A stretch of DNA of 64,000 bases, from the NCBI GenBank assembly GCA_964030475.1, contig CAXIPT010000001.1:13560800-13624799 (forward strand), given 5' to 3'. Positions 32,224 through 44,107 of this stretch are shown here, piece after piece. The DNA comes from Tethya wilhelma (lineage: Eukaryota > Porifera > Demospongiae > Tethyida > Tethyidae). Position 1 is the first letter of the stretch. Each line of letters starts with the position of its first letter. Made by a program: the position numbers and the translations under genes. The notes under the pieces are model-generated. The model did not search any database. It saw nothing but the letters and a program-made list of their open reading frames with translations, and had not been told where the DNA came from.

Positions 32224-35081
32224 ATGAGTATGGAGGTCGAGATTGGACATGCTGGAGGAGAGGCATCTGCTTTCACTCACCCTCTGCTAGAGGAATTGGG
32301 AGGTAACTGTAAAACATGTGCGCTTTCATAAGGTGTCAGTTTGAGTGAGATCCTTTCATCAGGTGTGTTGCAAAGGATAAAAAGCAACCAGCAACCTGTG
32401 AGGGATGGACAGGAACATCTAGTGCCTCTGTGTGAAACCATTGAAGCAATCTTCAGAAATGGCTTGAAGCGTAAGCTTTGGTGTATAAATACTACATGGT
32501 ACATGCCAGTCTATCTCGGTCTCACAGGCCGGACATTCTTTGTGGGTGGAGTAGAGGGAGGGAGAAGGGAACTTAGGTGAGGAGGAATAAAAGGGGAAGT
32601 CGCCTCAAACTGAGCCTGGAAAATCCTTACATAGCTACTCCATCCACAAAGAACGTCTGGCCCACAATGCTAGGTACATGTACATGCTTATTCAGGGATA
32701 TCCCTGACCCCAACCACTGCAAAAAAATTAACTCCTACCGGGTGTTCTGATTTCAGAGCCAAATTCTTGGTTTGGATTGAATAAGCAAGATTACTGGTCA
32801 TGGATAGAACCACTACAAAACTACTACTTCAATGAGAAGTAAGTATCCTTAATAGCTCTGTGTGTGTGGGTGGGGGAGGGAGAGTTAGAGGGGATCACGG
32901 TTGGTAAGGTGTGTAGATGAGAGTAAGTAGGTGGCATACATGCTAATATCTGTGATCGTGAATGGTTGCTACATTTCTTCCTCTGTTTGTGATTACAGAC
33001 AGAATCCTCTTCTGAGACAAGTGGTGGATGCTATAGCAACATCCCCAAAGGTGAGGCTAACCATAGCACTTTTCCATCTCATCACATACACCCCACACCC
33101 CCTGTGTATAGTGCAATACAGTGATGGGCAAAGGAAGGTGCTTCATTCGTGTGGCTCTGTGTCAGAAGCTGCTCACTGTTCCAATTGAACATATTGCAAA
33201 GAATAAACGACTTACACAAGTAAGTAGTATTTGTGTACGATATTGTGTGTTCAACAAACTATGCCTACAGTTTGTGATGTTTTTGTTGTTGTTGACTGTA
33301 GTACTGGTACTCCAATGACAGCATTGTTGCTGATTCGTCACTCAGACGTATGTTAGTTGATGATACACATTACACATATTGGTGCATGTACATATGTTGG
33401 TACATGCACACACACATGCTCACACAGTCGCTCTAATGCAGCTGTTGTTTCAACTGACTGAAGTTGAATTTGAACTCTCAGTAGAACACTCCAGTTTTCT
33501 CGATGAAACGTGGGTGATTCCAGTCTATAAACAGGTCCAGTTACCACCCATCAAAACACTGGATCTCAAACTCAGGTACAATAGTAGATCACAGGAAAGT
33601 CTAGCAATAGAAACAGAGGGAATAGATTGTAGATGAAGCAAAAGAGAAATTCTTCCTTTTTGTCTTCTGTAGCTATGTAGAGGGAAGAGCACTTATTGTA
33701 GAAGTGGAAAAAGGTTGCCTAGCTGAGAAGGTATGCCATTCCTTGTTGCATGCTGAATGTGGGTATCTTTTGAGACCTACATCAAATACTGTACTGTATA
33801 TGACTGTATAGGGTGGTGTTGGATGTGGTGATATGTTGGATGAACTCTGTGGAGAACCTGTTATTGATAGCACATATGGCAGGGTATGAATGTGATGACG
33901 ATTATTACTATGGCTAGTAACGATTGTGTTTTCTCTTTCAGTTGAAGCAAATTCTTCAAAATCACAATACGAAAGGCACCAATATTGAACTGGTCATTGT
34001 TAAGGTGTGATTCTAGTGTCATGTACTGTAATGCCTGGGTAATGAATGCACAGTTTGTGGTTTCACTTTGTTGCTTCTTGTGAGTGTTTTTGAATTGTTA
34101 TTAGCTTACATAGAGTTTGAACTATAACCTTAAAAAGCAACTATTGGGATTGTGCTCCATCCTTATAGTCTAATCCTAGACTGTATCTCTCCATTTCTCT
34201 CCCTTGCAGAAACATCTTGCTGATGGCTCTCCATTTTTCCCCATAATGAGAAGACAGCTACTCAATGACTACAGAGCCAGTATGACGTGGGATGGAGGCA
34301 CAAGCCAACCCTTGAAAGTACCAAAGAGGAAACCCTCAATCATTGTACAATCACACGGATCAAGGTATTGTTTTGAAGGAATATTAATTATGTCTGTTGT
34401 GAAGTGTGCTTACTTTCTTGCTTTGTTCACTTTAGCACTGAGTATACCATCGTTTACTTAGGAAGAGATACATATTCTAATGAGGTGATTCCTTACACTT
34501 TATGATCCAGGTTAAAAACCATGATCCATACATTGATATGTTAAACATTTCTTATAGGAGGCAATGAAGAAAGATGGTTTGGATGTTGACCACTTAATAT
34601 CTACAGTGCTCAATTCAGACTATAAACCACAAGAGGTTGTAGTGAGAGTTGGGCCCACAGAAGTCATTCTATTCTCGTCCAGAAAGAAAGAGGTACTCTA
34701 GAAATAAGTAGTGTGATCATGAGTTTCTAGTTGTACGAAATTATTGATTGTGAGTCTCTTGACCCTACCCCTAGGTCTTGCAAGAGTTTGGGTATAAAGT
34801 TATGTGTGGTTGTGGCACTGGTTCACTTCATCAGACGTGCTTTGCTTTATTGGCCAGAGCTGATCGGCAAAAGGATTCACTCCCTTGTGCGTATGTTCTT
34901 GAGGCTCCTTCGGCTGAACTTGCGCAAGCAATCTGTGCTCATATAGGTCAGTCTGGTAGTTTAGTGTTTGGTGTACAGATGTGTGCTTTAATTTGCTGTT
35001 CACTTTTCCTTTACAGCTCAAGGTTTTAATCGTTCATTATGGCTAAGCGATAAAAAGACTAGTTCTGCAACAAAGTCATGA
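32224..35081 (+). CDS. RUN-PDZ-PTB scaffold protein, complete copy
   Basis: About a dozen short exons with GT-AG borders. Order: acidic N terminus (ATG 32224); RUN domain (LCETIEAIFRNGLKR, WSWIEPLQNYYF, RCFIRVALCQKLL, and an LTEVEFELS helix); PDZ-like fold (EGRALIVEVEKGCLAEK, CGDMLDELCGEPV, NTKGTNIELVIVK); basic linker (KVPKRKPSIIVQSHGSR); PTB/PID-like domain (EYTIVYLGRDTYSNEEAMKK, EVVVRVGPTEVILFSSRKK, YKVMCGCGTG, CYVLEAPSAELAQAI in outline); stop at 35079-35081. RUN modules usually link small GTPases to membrane or motor traffic and PTB modules bind NPxY tails, so an adaptor role is inferred. I do not recognise a named orthologue. Confidence 0.8.
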
Positions 35082-35234
35082 TTATTATTTTATTGATTTT
35101 TGTGTCCATGTTCTTGTAACTGTTGTTTATTGATTGTTGTTGTGTTGTGTATATTATAATCTGATACACCAGCCATAATGATAGAAACCTGCAGCTGATC
35201 AACAAAATGTATCAAGAAAGGGGAAAAAAAAATC

Positions 35235-35316
35235 TGGCAGCGGTGGGATTCGAACCCACGCCATCGAAATGACTGGTGCCTTAAACCAGCGCCTTAGACC
35301 GCTCGGCCACGCTACC
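35235..35316 (-). tRNA. tRNA-Leu (anticodon AAG)
   Basis: 82 nt on the minus strand. The acceptor GGTAGCG pairs with CGCTGCC. Box A is TGGCCGAGCGGTCTAAGG, the anticodon stem CTGGT/ACCAG has loop TTAAGGC, there is a long variable arm, and box B is GGTTCGAATCC. A run of A on the plus strand (35224-35232) gives the Pol III T terminator. Confidence 0.95.
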
Positions 35317-35354
35317 AACTGTTTTAGGCATCTCAAATTTTAGCTATTTGAACT

Positions 35355-36498
35355 ATGCGTACAACTTCAGAGATGTTGCTCCCATCACCTTTTCGTTCAT
35401 TTTCAGCGTGTAAACTGCTCTGTTTTAGGTGCTGGAGACTTCACAATCGTCTTGCAATCAGGGTATGACTTCTGCTGAATGCTTGTACACCATTTGATTG
35501 AGGAGACTTACTCTCTCCTGTACAGCTCTTTTGTGATGGTGTGGAACAATTAGACACATTTGAAGGACCCATTCCAAGAGGTGATAAAGTTCTATATTAT
35601 CATGTGCATAAACTTTCATTAGTACAAATGTCTATGTCTGGTTTGCCTGGCAATCACAGAAAAGTTATCGATAAGTTATTCCCGAAGTAGTGGACCAGGA
35701 GGACAAAATGTAAATAAAGGTATGTAACATAAGCCAGAAGAATAGAAGAATAAATATTATTATAGAACCTGTCCCATTTTACACAGTGTGTGCTAGTCAT
35801 GATGCATGGCTACCAGCTAAAGCAACCCGTTACCGTGCTAGATTATAGTTTGATAATTTCTCGTTTTTTTATACAGTTAATACCAAAGCAAATGTGAAAT
35901 TCCATGTGGATTCTGCCGATTGGTTGACTGATAGAATCAAGGGTAGACTCAAAGAGCTAGTGAGCTGCACTATTGTTGAACCTACAGTTTGCCTGGCACC
36001 TGGCCGGGGACCTTAGTAATAATTTTGATGTTTCCCATTTGTGCAGTTTGGTACTAGAATAAACAAGGCAGGTGAACTGATGATTTCATCTCAGAAATAC
36101 CGGACACAACACACGAACTTGAACGATGCTATTGCTAGGCTGGAGGAGATGTTGAAAGAGGCATCTGAGGTACCCCAGGGACCCTCTCAACTGACAGTGG
36201 CCAGAGTGAAACAATTGTACGTAATTGAGTGAGGAGAAAGTTTGTATATAGATACCTATCAATTGGCATAATAACTACTACATGTATGTTTAATATACTT
36301 ATAAATCAATAATTTTATCATATACATACATGCATACATACACACATACATACATACATACATACATACATACATACATACATACATACATACATACATA
36401 CATACATACACAGAAAGCGTAAAGCAGAGAGGAAAAGACTAACAGATAAAAAGTACCACTCTGGCAAGAAAAACGATAGATCAAAGAGTGACTTTTAG
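35355..36498 (+). CDS. MRPL58: mitochondrial peptidyl-tRNA hydrolase ICT1 / large-subunit protein mL62
   Basis: Exons from ATG 35355 (Arg-rich, acidic-poor leader MRTTSEMLLPSPFRSF..., a likely mitochondrial targeting peptide), through LFCDGVEQLDTFEGPIPRE and KLSISYSRSSGPGGQNVNK, then VNTKANVKFH..., FGTRINKAGELMISS, to a basic tail ending at 36498. SSGPGGQNVNK carries the catalytic GGQ motif of class I release factors. ICT1 is built into the mitoribosome and releases peptides from stalled ribosomes, and needs the basic tail. Exon phases all agree. The last intron holds a (TACA)n repeat. Confidence 0.93.
36322..36412. repeat. (CATA)n microsatellite
   Basis: About twenty tandem tetranucleotide units in the last MRPL58 intron, ending just before its acceptor. 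Confidence 0.9.
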
Positions 36499-36543
36499 TA
36501 GTATGGAGTGTGTCAATTCGGCGTACATGTTCCATTTTATTTA

Positions 36544-37831
36544 TCATGCTATTATAGTGTCTGGTTTGGCGTACATGGGGAGCAACTGTGAGTTGTAGTG
36601 TAGGAATCTAAAGAAGCGTTTGTGGACCATCTCCTTCACTGGTGAACTCTCATACATGGTCATGAGGTTGTTGCGATGATGAGTCAGTGAGCTGTGGGGG
36701 TCATCCTCAACTAGACCTCTGACATGGTCCTCCAGTGTCTTATTGGCATCTTCATCTTCACCTTCACTCTACATCATACACAGGGGAAGATTAATGTACC
36801 ATTAGTACTGTCCACTATAACAATAATATGTCATATCAAACTCATTGAAGACATGACATGATGTATGGTATACCTTGAGTGGCATTTGAGCAAGGTGTTC
36901 TCGTACTTCATCGATGAAATCTGAGAATCTGTCATGGAACAGTGCACATGCCCATGGTTCTTCAAAGTAGCTAAACACAAAGAGAGAAATTTGCACAAAA
37001 TTAAAATCAAACTGGTATTGTATTATAATTAAGTTGTGAATTATTTCGATTTTGCTTTTATGCATTCACAAAATGTACCTGAAGAAATCTGTGATCAACT
37101 CTTCATCGTATCTTGACACCATATTGTTGAGGTACTTCTCATGGACGTTGTAGAGGCAGAGGTAGTTTGAGATCTGTCCCAGTGGCTCACTACTCAATAC
37201 AACCAGCTCATCCACGTGAGCATACTGGTTCACAGTCACACTGAAATAGCCTCTAGCAGTGTCCGTGACAAGTACACGAGCCTGAAGGTTTTAACAGAGA
37301 AAAATCGTAAGTAGTGCTTTTCGAGGGTGTCTTGGCAACTTACATTTGTATCTAGCTCTCTCGGATGGGACAACCTGGGCTTGTACACATGAAAGTAGTG
37401 AAGTCCACCTACATATACACACACAAAAGTTATTGAATAGACATCCGGTGGACAGAAATATGGGTCAACTGCTTCACAACACTGTCATGTACAGTATGGT
37501 GTACCTGGTAGTGAGGCAGTGAGTGCTTTGGGTTTGGTGTAGACAGGGATCAACAGGTCATCACTATCAACTAGTGGTAGACCAGCAGAAGTGGGATCCA
37601 ACTTGGAGAGTATCTCACTGGCCAGCTTTTCACCCACTTCAGTAGAGTTGAAGTTAGCATGACTCCTAGGATAAAAATAACACCAAGAATGAAGAGCACC
37701 GAAGGGGCTTAACCCTTGGTGCCATCATGGCATGGATGTATAGCAATACAAACTCCATGCTCACACATGACACAAGAACTAAGGATAATTGAATACACTC
37801 TCTGAACCAGCACTACTAGATACACACAGAT

Positions 37832-37870
<39 letters not shown>

Positions 37871-40012
37871 AGATACTAACAAAACGACTACAGCAACCCT
37901 TGGTACGATTGTGAGTCAATTGTTAACTATAATCAGTTAATGTTTTATTGTGTGAGAATGGAACATGTACCAATGGAACAAGCATAAAATGAGCTTTCAA
38001 ATGATATAATTATAGATAACAATCTTTTGAGTAAAATCAAAGAATATAACGATAGTTCAATTCACAAACCCTCAGGCCCTGTACAAATCCAAATGGCAAA
38101 TAAATACACTCATATTCAGTGAGGAGCTAATTTGGCGTATGTTTAGTAAAACATAACAAAATGGATATCATTTCAATGCTCTTATCGCACTGAATACAAT
38201 GGTAAGGGTCTCTGTTCCATACGACCCTCCTATTCTTAAATATGCACAAGGTGCTTATAGGTGCTTTCTTTATACTGTCTACATAATTATGTTGAATTAT
38301 AACCAGTCAATGGTTTATTGTAGGAAAATGGAACATGTACTAATGGAACCAGCATAAAATGAGCTTTCAAATGATATATAGATTGTCATCTCTTGGGTAA
38401 AATTAAAGGATACAAAGTTGGTTCAATTCACAAACCCTCAGGCCCTGTACAAATCCAAATGGCAAATAAATACACTCATACTCAGTGAGGAGCTAATTTG
38501 GCGTATGTTTAGCAAAACGTAACAAAATGGATATCATTTCAATGCTCTTATCGCACTGAATACAATGGTAAGGGTCTGAGTTCAATACGATCCTCCTATT
38601 CTTAATATGCACAAGGTGCTTTTAGGTGCTTTCTTTATACTGTCTACATATGTTGAACTAAAACCAGTCAATAGTTTAGTGTAGGAAAATGGAACATGTA
38701 CCAATGGAACCAGCATAAAACGAGCTTTCAAATGATATATAGATTGTCATCTTTTGGGTAAAATTAATGGATAGAAAGTTGGTTCAATTCACAATCCCTC
38801 AAGCTCGGTACAAATCCTAATGGCAAATAATTACATGCGTATACACTTATATTAAGTACTTACGTGTGAGGAGTTATTTGACCTACATTTAGCAAAACAT
38901 AATAAAATGGATATCATTTGAATGCTCTAATTGGACTTAATACAATGGTAAAGGTCCCAGTTCCACAAATGAGTTAAAATTCTACATCTGTGAGCATACA
39001 ATATGCTTGTGTGCTTTATAGGTAACAACAATGTTTGTGAATTGATAATGCTGTTTAGTTCGATAGACTACTCACCACTCATCAGCCCTGTACCGACGAG
39101 AGAATTTAGTGAGAGGACCAGCAGCAAGAATGAGGGGGTCATTGGTAGAATGGTCGGCTGAGATGACCAGACGGTTATCAAACACCAGGCAAGCATCATT
39201 CATGGCTGTAGGCAATAGACAATACTTACAGTATAGTATATTTCTATCATGTGATTGGGGTTGAGAGAAACCTTTAACAAAACACCAACTCCACTAACCT
39301 TTAAAGGCTTGTGCATCTACATGCTTGTCTTCCATATAGATGAAGGCATGGCACTCCACTAGTGTATCATTGGCCAGCACCACTCCCTGAAGGGACTCCC
39401 CCTCCACCACCCATTGCTTCACTCCACTGCCCCCATCATCACTGCCTTCAATCACTGCCACTCCTAGACTCTTGAGTGACTCACTCACACAGCTGGAGAC
39501 TGTCTTGTTGGCAAAACAGGACTGCTGTTGGGACTGTATCAGGATGAGCCTCTCTACAGGTTGACCGGCTGATAACAGTGAGTCCACCATACAATAGGCA
39601 TCCAGTCCACTGCCATACACCACTATTGTACCTATAGAGAGTGGAGAAGAACTTCCACAGTATATGCAGTAGTGTAGCACAAACTTATGAATGTACAGTT
39701 TATGATAATATTATTATAATTATTATTATCATCATTTTTTTTCAATAGGAAACAAAGCTAAAAGCAACTAGGTTTATGTAATAAGTATGAGCTGTTTGCT
39801 TACGTTCATTTGGGATTGCCTTGGATTGGACCCACTGCAGTAGCTGAGCTTCTCTGTGAGCATCATACACTGTGAACACATGTTTTGGTGGTGATTGGCC
39901 GGACACAGTGGGCACCTGGTACTGTGTTCCAGTGGTGAGGACCAGGTAGTCATAGTGCAGCACAGAGCTCTCATCACTGTGAGGAGTCTCAACCTTTATA
40001 TACTGCTCAGGC
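36544..40012 (-). CDS. CFAP61: CFAP61, C-terminal exons (FAD/NAD(P)-binding and C-terminal parts)
   Basis: Exons read downward from 40012. 39804-40012 holds [19 protein letters not shown]. 39299-39633 holds [20 protein letters not shown], a Rossmann glycine motif. Smaller exons lie at 39076-39205 and 37507-37665, then 37079-37282 ([12 protein letters not shown]), 36873-36971 ([18 protein letters not shown]) and 36544-36768, ending [16 protein letters not shown]. These match the C-terminal half of human CFAP61. CFAP61 is an axonemal protein of the calmodulin- and spoke-associated complex at the base of radial spoke 3. The domain looks like a disulphide-oxidoreductase fold. The N-terminal exons lie beyond a gap (44108-45724); the middle of the protein is not seen. 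Confidence 0.9.
37695..37912. mobile_element. second member of the (CA)n-containing element family
   Basis: Begins 'gcaccgaaggggcttaaccc' and ends with a CA run plus 'aacaaaacgactacagcaac' and CCTTGGTACG, matching both ends of 323-975. It is shorter, with a different middle. It lies in a CFAP61 intron. Confidence 0.65.
37920..38990. repeat. three tandem units of about 360-375 bp
   Basis: Units start near 37933, 38308 and 38667 (cagtcaatggtttattg). They share 'aaatgagctttcaaatgata' and 'caaaatggatatcatttcaa'. The third is the most diverged. Intronic in CFAP61; no ORF. Confidence 0.85.
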
Positions 40013-40191
40013 CTAAAGGGAGAAGACAGGTGATGAGTGATTATCATTGGAATCAAAATCAACTTTAGCTCCAGACACATCCAAATCCCAACTTATTTGC
40101 TAGGAGGTGCCATGCATACTGATGGTTAGGACTGGCAAATTGGGCTCCTATACACTACTAGCTGTGGTGGGGAAGAATGCTGGAAAGAGAG

Positions 40192-40192
40192 N
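40192..40192. other. collapsed assembly gap (N)
   Basis: It separates the CFAP61 C-terminal contig from the contig carrying the Death/filamin/NHL gene. The first exons of that gene and the middle of CFAP61 are probably lost here. Confidence 0.85.
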
Positions 40193-43100
40193 GGAAAAGT
40201 GTCTGTTGGAGGTGTTGATATGTTGGGGAGAACATGAGAAGCCTACTTGGACAAAATTGGTTAGAGCACTTGTGACTATAGGAAGACATGGACTTGCTGA
40301 AACAATTGCAAACAAGTATGGTAAGTTTACATATTCATGACAAAAATTGTGTGCATGTTTTTATTTACCTGTACTTGAAATCTTTATAATATAAAATGCA
40401 GGAACTAAATCACCTGTTGTGCCATCTACTATTTATGAATCAGTATTGGTAAGTATTTTATTGTGCAGCATTTTAAGAGTCTATTATTCTTGAATACATT
40501 TAGGATGAACAGAAACGAGTAACTGATCTCCAGTTGATGGGCAAAGAGCAAGACCTAGACACAGCTAGACGATCACAAGACGTGTTAGTTGGGAACATAG
40601 AAACAGCTATGAGTGAAGAATATATGGCAATGCATGAGCAGAACAATAACTTACAAGCGGAAATTGGAGTATTGGAACTTGAACTTACACACCGAAATGA
40701 AGAAATTGAATATCTCAAACAGTCCCAAAAGAAGATGATGAACAACACAGCATCCATAGCCAGATGGAAAGAAGCATTTGAGAGACTAAGTAAGAATCTA
40801 AATGAAAAGATCAAAGAGCTAAAGCAGCAACTAGAGGTGAAAACACAGCAAGTAAAACAAATCCAAAAACAGCTTGAACAGAAGGAAAAGGAATTGGAGG
40901 AAATGATAGCAGAAGCAGAGGAGAAAACAGCTTTAGTGAAACAACTGCAACAAGAAGTGGCGAAACTGAAACAATCCTTTGATGAACAACAGCAGGAGCT
41001 GAATTTGAGACAGATTGAATCAACTGCTTATTCCATTTCTAGTGAAAGACACCACAAGGAAGTGAAGGTATGAAAAATAGAGATTAGAAATCATAAAAAT
41101 TTCATGTGACTATTTGTTTGTATGTATAGCTTCAACTGGAGTATGCAAGACAGGAAGCAGATGCCAAAAGTAAACAGATTGAAACACACATTGAAGATGC
41201 AGCCATTAGGGATAAAAAGATATGTGAACTTTTAACAGAAATTAAAGAAAATGAAGCAAATATCATCAAACTTAAAGAAGAGTCAGTCTTGTCTGAAAAG
41301 GATAAAAAGCTATTGAAGTTGTCACTCCGTGTGAAATTGATGCGTCTTAAGGAACAGCTGAGCGATGCCGAGAATGCAAAGTGGTTGAGTCAGTTTAACA
41401 AAACAAAAGCACAAAAAGAATTGCAAAACTATAAATCATCATTTGTAAGTTAAACCACTACAAAAGCACTGATGATACATGGATATTATATTTTTCATTT
41501 TGATAGCCTAATGTCACCAAGTGTACAGTGAGTCTACCTGAGGAGGAGTTTGAAAAGCACACCCCATCCCAACTCCGAGTTTGTCTCTTTGATGAAGACG
41601 GTGACCCATGTAGTGGCAGCCATCACATTGACACCAAACTGACTCTACTAGCCGATGACTCAATTGTTGCTGGCACATTCTCCAAACCAGTGAAGAAGAA
41701 AATTGGAGAGTATGTCGTGAGTTTCACTCCCACAAGAGCTGGTGATTGTCAGATCCAGCTTACAGTGAATGGCAGTTTTCTTGATTCAAGGCCACTTTCC
41801 GTTATTCCTTCCAACAATAAAGTAAGTTCATCAGTATAATGCTCACATAGCCTTTCCTCCTTCAGTGGTTGATTGTATAACCATTGATAGAGCCAATCTC
41901 TACCTTCGTGAGTCAGTTGAATATGAGTGAACATGCACTAATTATTTTCTCCAGCCTGATGTTACAAGATATATAGTTAGTCTACCTGAGGAGAAGTTTG
42001 AAAAGCACACCCCATCCCAACTCCGAGTTTGTCTCTTTGATGAAGACGGTGACCCATGTAGTGGGTGCCACAATATTGACACTAAACTGACTCTACTAGC
42101 TGATGACTCAATTGTTGCTGGCACATTCTCCAAACCAGTGAAAGAGAAATATGGAGAGTATATTGTGAGTTTCACTCCCACAAGAGCTGGTGATTGTCAG
42201 ATCCAGGTTACAGTGAATGGAATCTCTTTGCCCTCAAAACATCTCAATATTCTAACGAATAACAATGTATGTCCCTTAATTCTAATGCAGTGTGATTCAA
42301 TAGTTTTAATTGTAAAGACATACATATACATGTAACATTTCTATTATAATAGCCTGACATCACCAAGTGTACAGTGAGTCTACCTGAGGACAGCCTGGAG
42401 AAGCACACCCCATCCCAACTCCAAGTCTGTCTCTTTGATGAAGACGGTGATCCATGTAGTGGGTGCCACAATATTGACACTAAACTGACTCTACTAGCTG
42501 ATGACTCAATTGTTGCTGGCACATTCTCCAAACCAGTGAAAGATAACTCTGGAGAATATGTTGTGAGTTTCACTCCCACAAGAGCTGGTGATTGTCAGAT
42601 CCAGGTTACAGTGAATGGAATTTCTCTGACCAGACCAATTCACAGGATGATTTACAACTACGTAGCTCCTGACGTACGCCTCATATTATTATTGCCCGCT
42701 TTGATTCATGTATGATTTAATTATAGCACTTTGAATTCTTTTTAGCTTGAGAACAGCTTTGCCAGTGGCTCTGGTTTGAGACTAGCTGAAAAGGATAAAG
42801 AGTCAGAATGTCAAGTTATCTTGTTGGATTGTGATTTTGATCCCTGTTGGCCTAAGGATGACAGTGAGAACACGCATCAAGTCAACCTCACAGTTGACAT
42901 GATCCACTGCAAGAGCAAGTCTACTCTACAATGTGCCATTCACCACAAAGAGAGCAATAAATATAAGATAACCTACCAGCCTACAAAGAGAGGAAAGCAT
43001 CAATTAAGTATAAAAATCAATGGTAGAAAAATAATGGGTAGCCCATTCACCATAGCAGTTACATCATCACCACGGAGTCTAGGGCAACCACTCAGAGTGA

Positions 43101-43891
43101 TTGGGCACTTGAAAGAACCCAACTTTGTAACAACTAATAGTCAAAACCAGATTATAGTAACAGAGAGTGATTCTCCCTGTGTGTCGGTGTTCAGTCCTGA
43201 AGGGAGGAAGGTGCTGACATTTCCTGATGAATATACAGAAGGAGGACAATTTCACTATCCTACTGGAATTACAATTGATGATTTGGATAATGTGTATGTT
43301 GTGGAGAGCCAAAATAATTGCATCTGGAAATTTTCTTCAAAAGGGAGATTAATTCGATCAGTTGGAACACTTGGCACTGGCCCACTACAGTTCTGTACTC
43401 CAATTGCAGTGGTTTTCAATGAAAAACTCTACGTGTGCGACCAAAGTAATCATCGTGTTCAAGTCCTGAACTCTGACCTCACCTACAGTTGTACCATTGG
43501 CAGAGAGGGAACAGGGAAAGGTGAATTTAAGTGCACAGTGAGCATTGCCTTTGATAGCAATGGGGATATCTATGTAGCTGATTACTATAACCATCGTGTA
43601 CAGGTATTTGATCACTATGGAACATTCTTAAGAATATTATCAAAGAAACTACAAAGAGAGACACTGCAATATCCGTGTGGTGTAGCAGTGGACTCCAATG
43701 ATATTGTTTATGTGAGTGAAAGGAACAGGGGTTGTATTAGCATGTTTACCACCGAAGGAGAATTCCTCACATCGTTTGGTAGTGAGGGAAAAGAAGAGGG
43801 GCAATTTGATCTTCCTCGTGGACTACACATTGACAAGAATGACTCTCTCCTAGTGTGTGACACCAACAATAGCCGTGTTCAAATGTTTTGA
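40193..43891 (+). CDS. Death / coiled-coil / filamin x4 / NHL protein (5' end missing)
   Basis: Exons: 40193-40320 (end of a Death domain: CLLEVLICWGEHEKPTWTKL), 40402-40448, 40504-41067 and 41130-41444 (long coiled coil), 41507-41821, 41955-42266 and 42353-42673 (three nearly identical filamin-type Ig repeats, each in one exon), 42746-43891 (a fourth, diverged filamin repeat then about six NHL blades, e.g. VYVVESQNNCIWKF, IYVADYYNHRVQVF). Filamin plus NHL is the C-terminal plan of TRIM2/TRIM3, but here a Death domain stands where RING and B-box would be. NHL propellers bind protein or RNA. An adaptor role in signalling is inferred. Confidence 0.88.
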
Positions 43892-44107
43892 ATTACTTAA
43901 TGTGTTGATTTACTGTTAGTGTATATAGTTTTTGTCAAAAAATAACAGTGTAAGTTATTGTAAAGTAATGTCTCAGCACTTGTCTGAAAACGTTCATGAT
44001 CTACAGGCATGGCTACAAACTACCAGTTTCAGTGCTCAGGAATCACGTTACAATTAACACTCAATTCCATACATGTAAGTAGCTACAAACATGAATTAAT
44101 TGCTCAC
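43892..44107. other. short intergenic stretch
   Basis: 3' flank of the NHL gene and the start of CFAP61 intron sequence. No gene seen. Confidence 0.6.

Noticed and set aside
25540..35081. Two paralogous RUN genes
   Set aside because: Introns, promoter and neighbours match almost exactly and the copies break at N gaps, so alleles are the simpler reading.
37920..38990. CRISPR-like spaced repeats
   Set aside because: The units are 360-375 bp and adjacent, in a eukaryotic intron; this is an ordinary tandem repeat.
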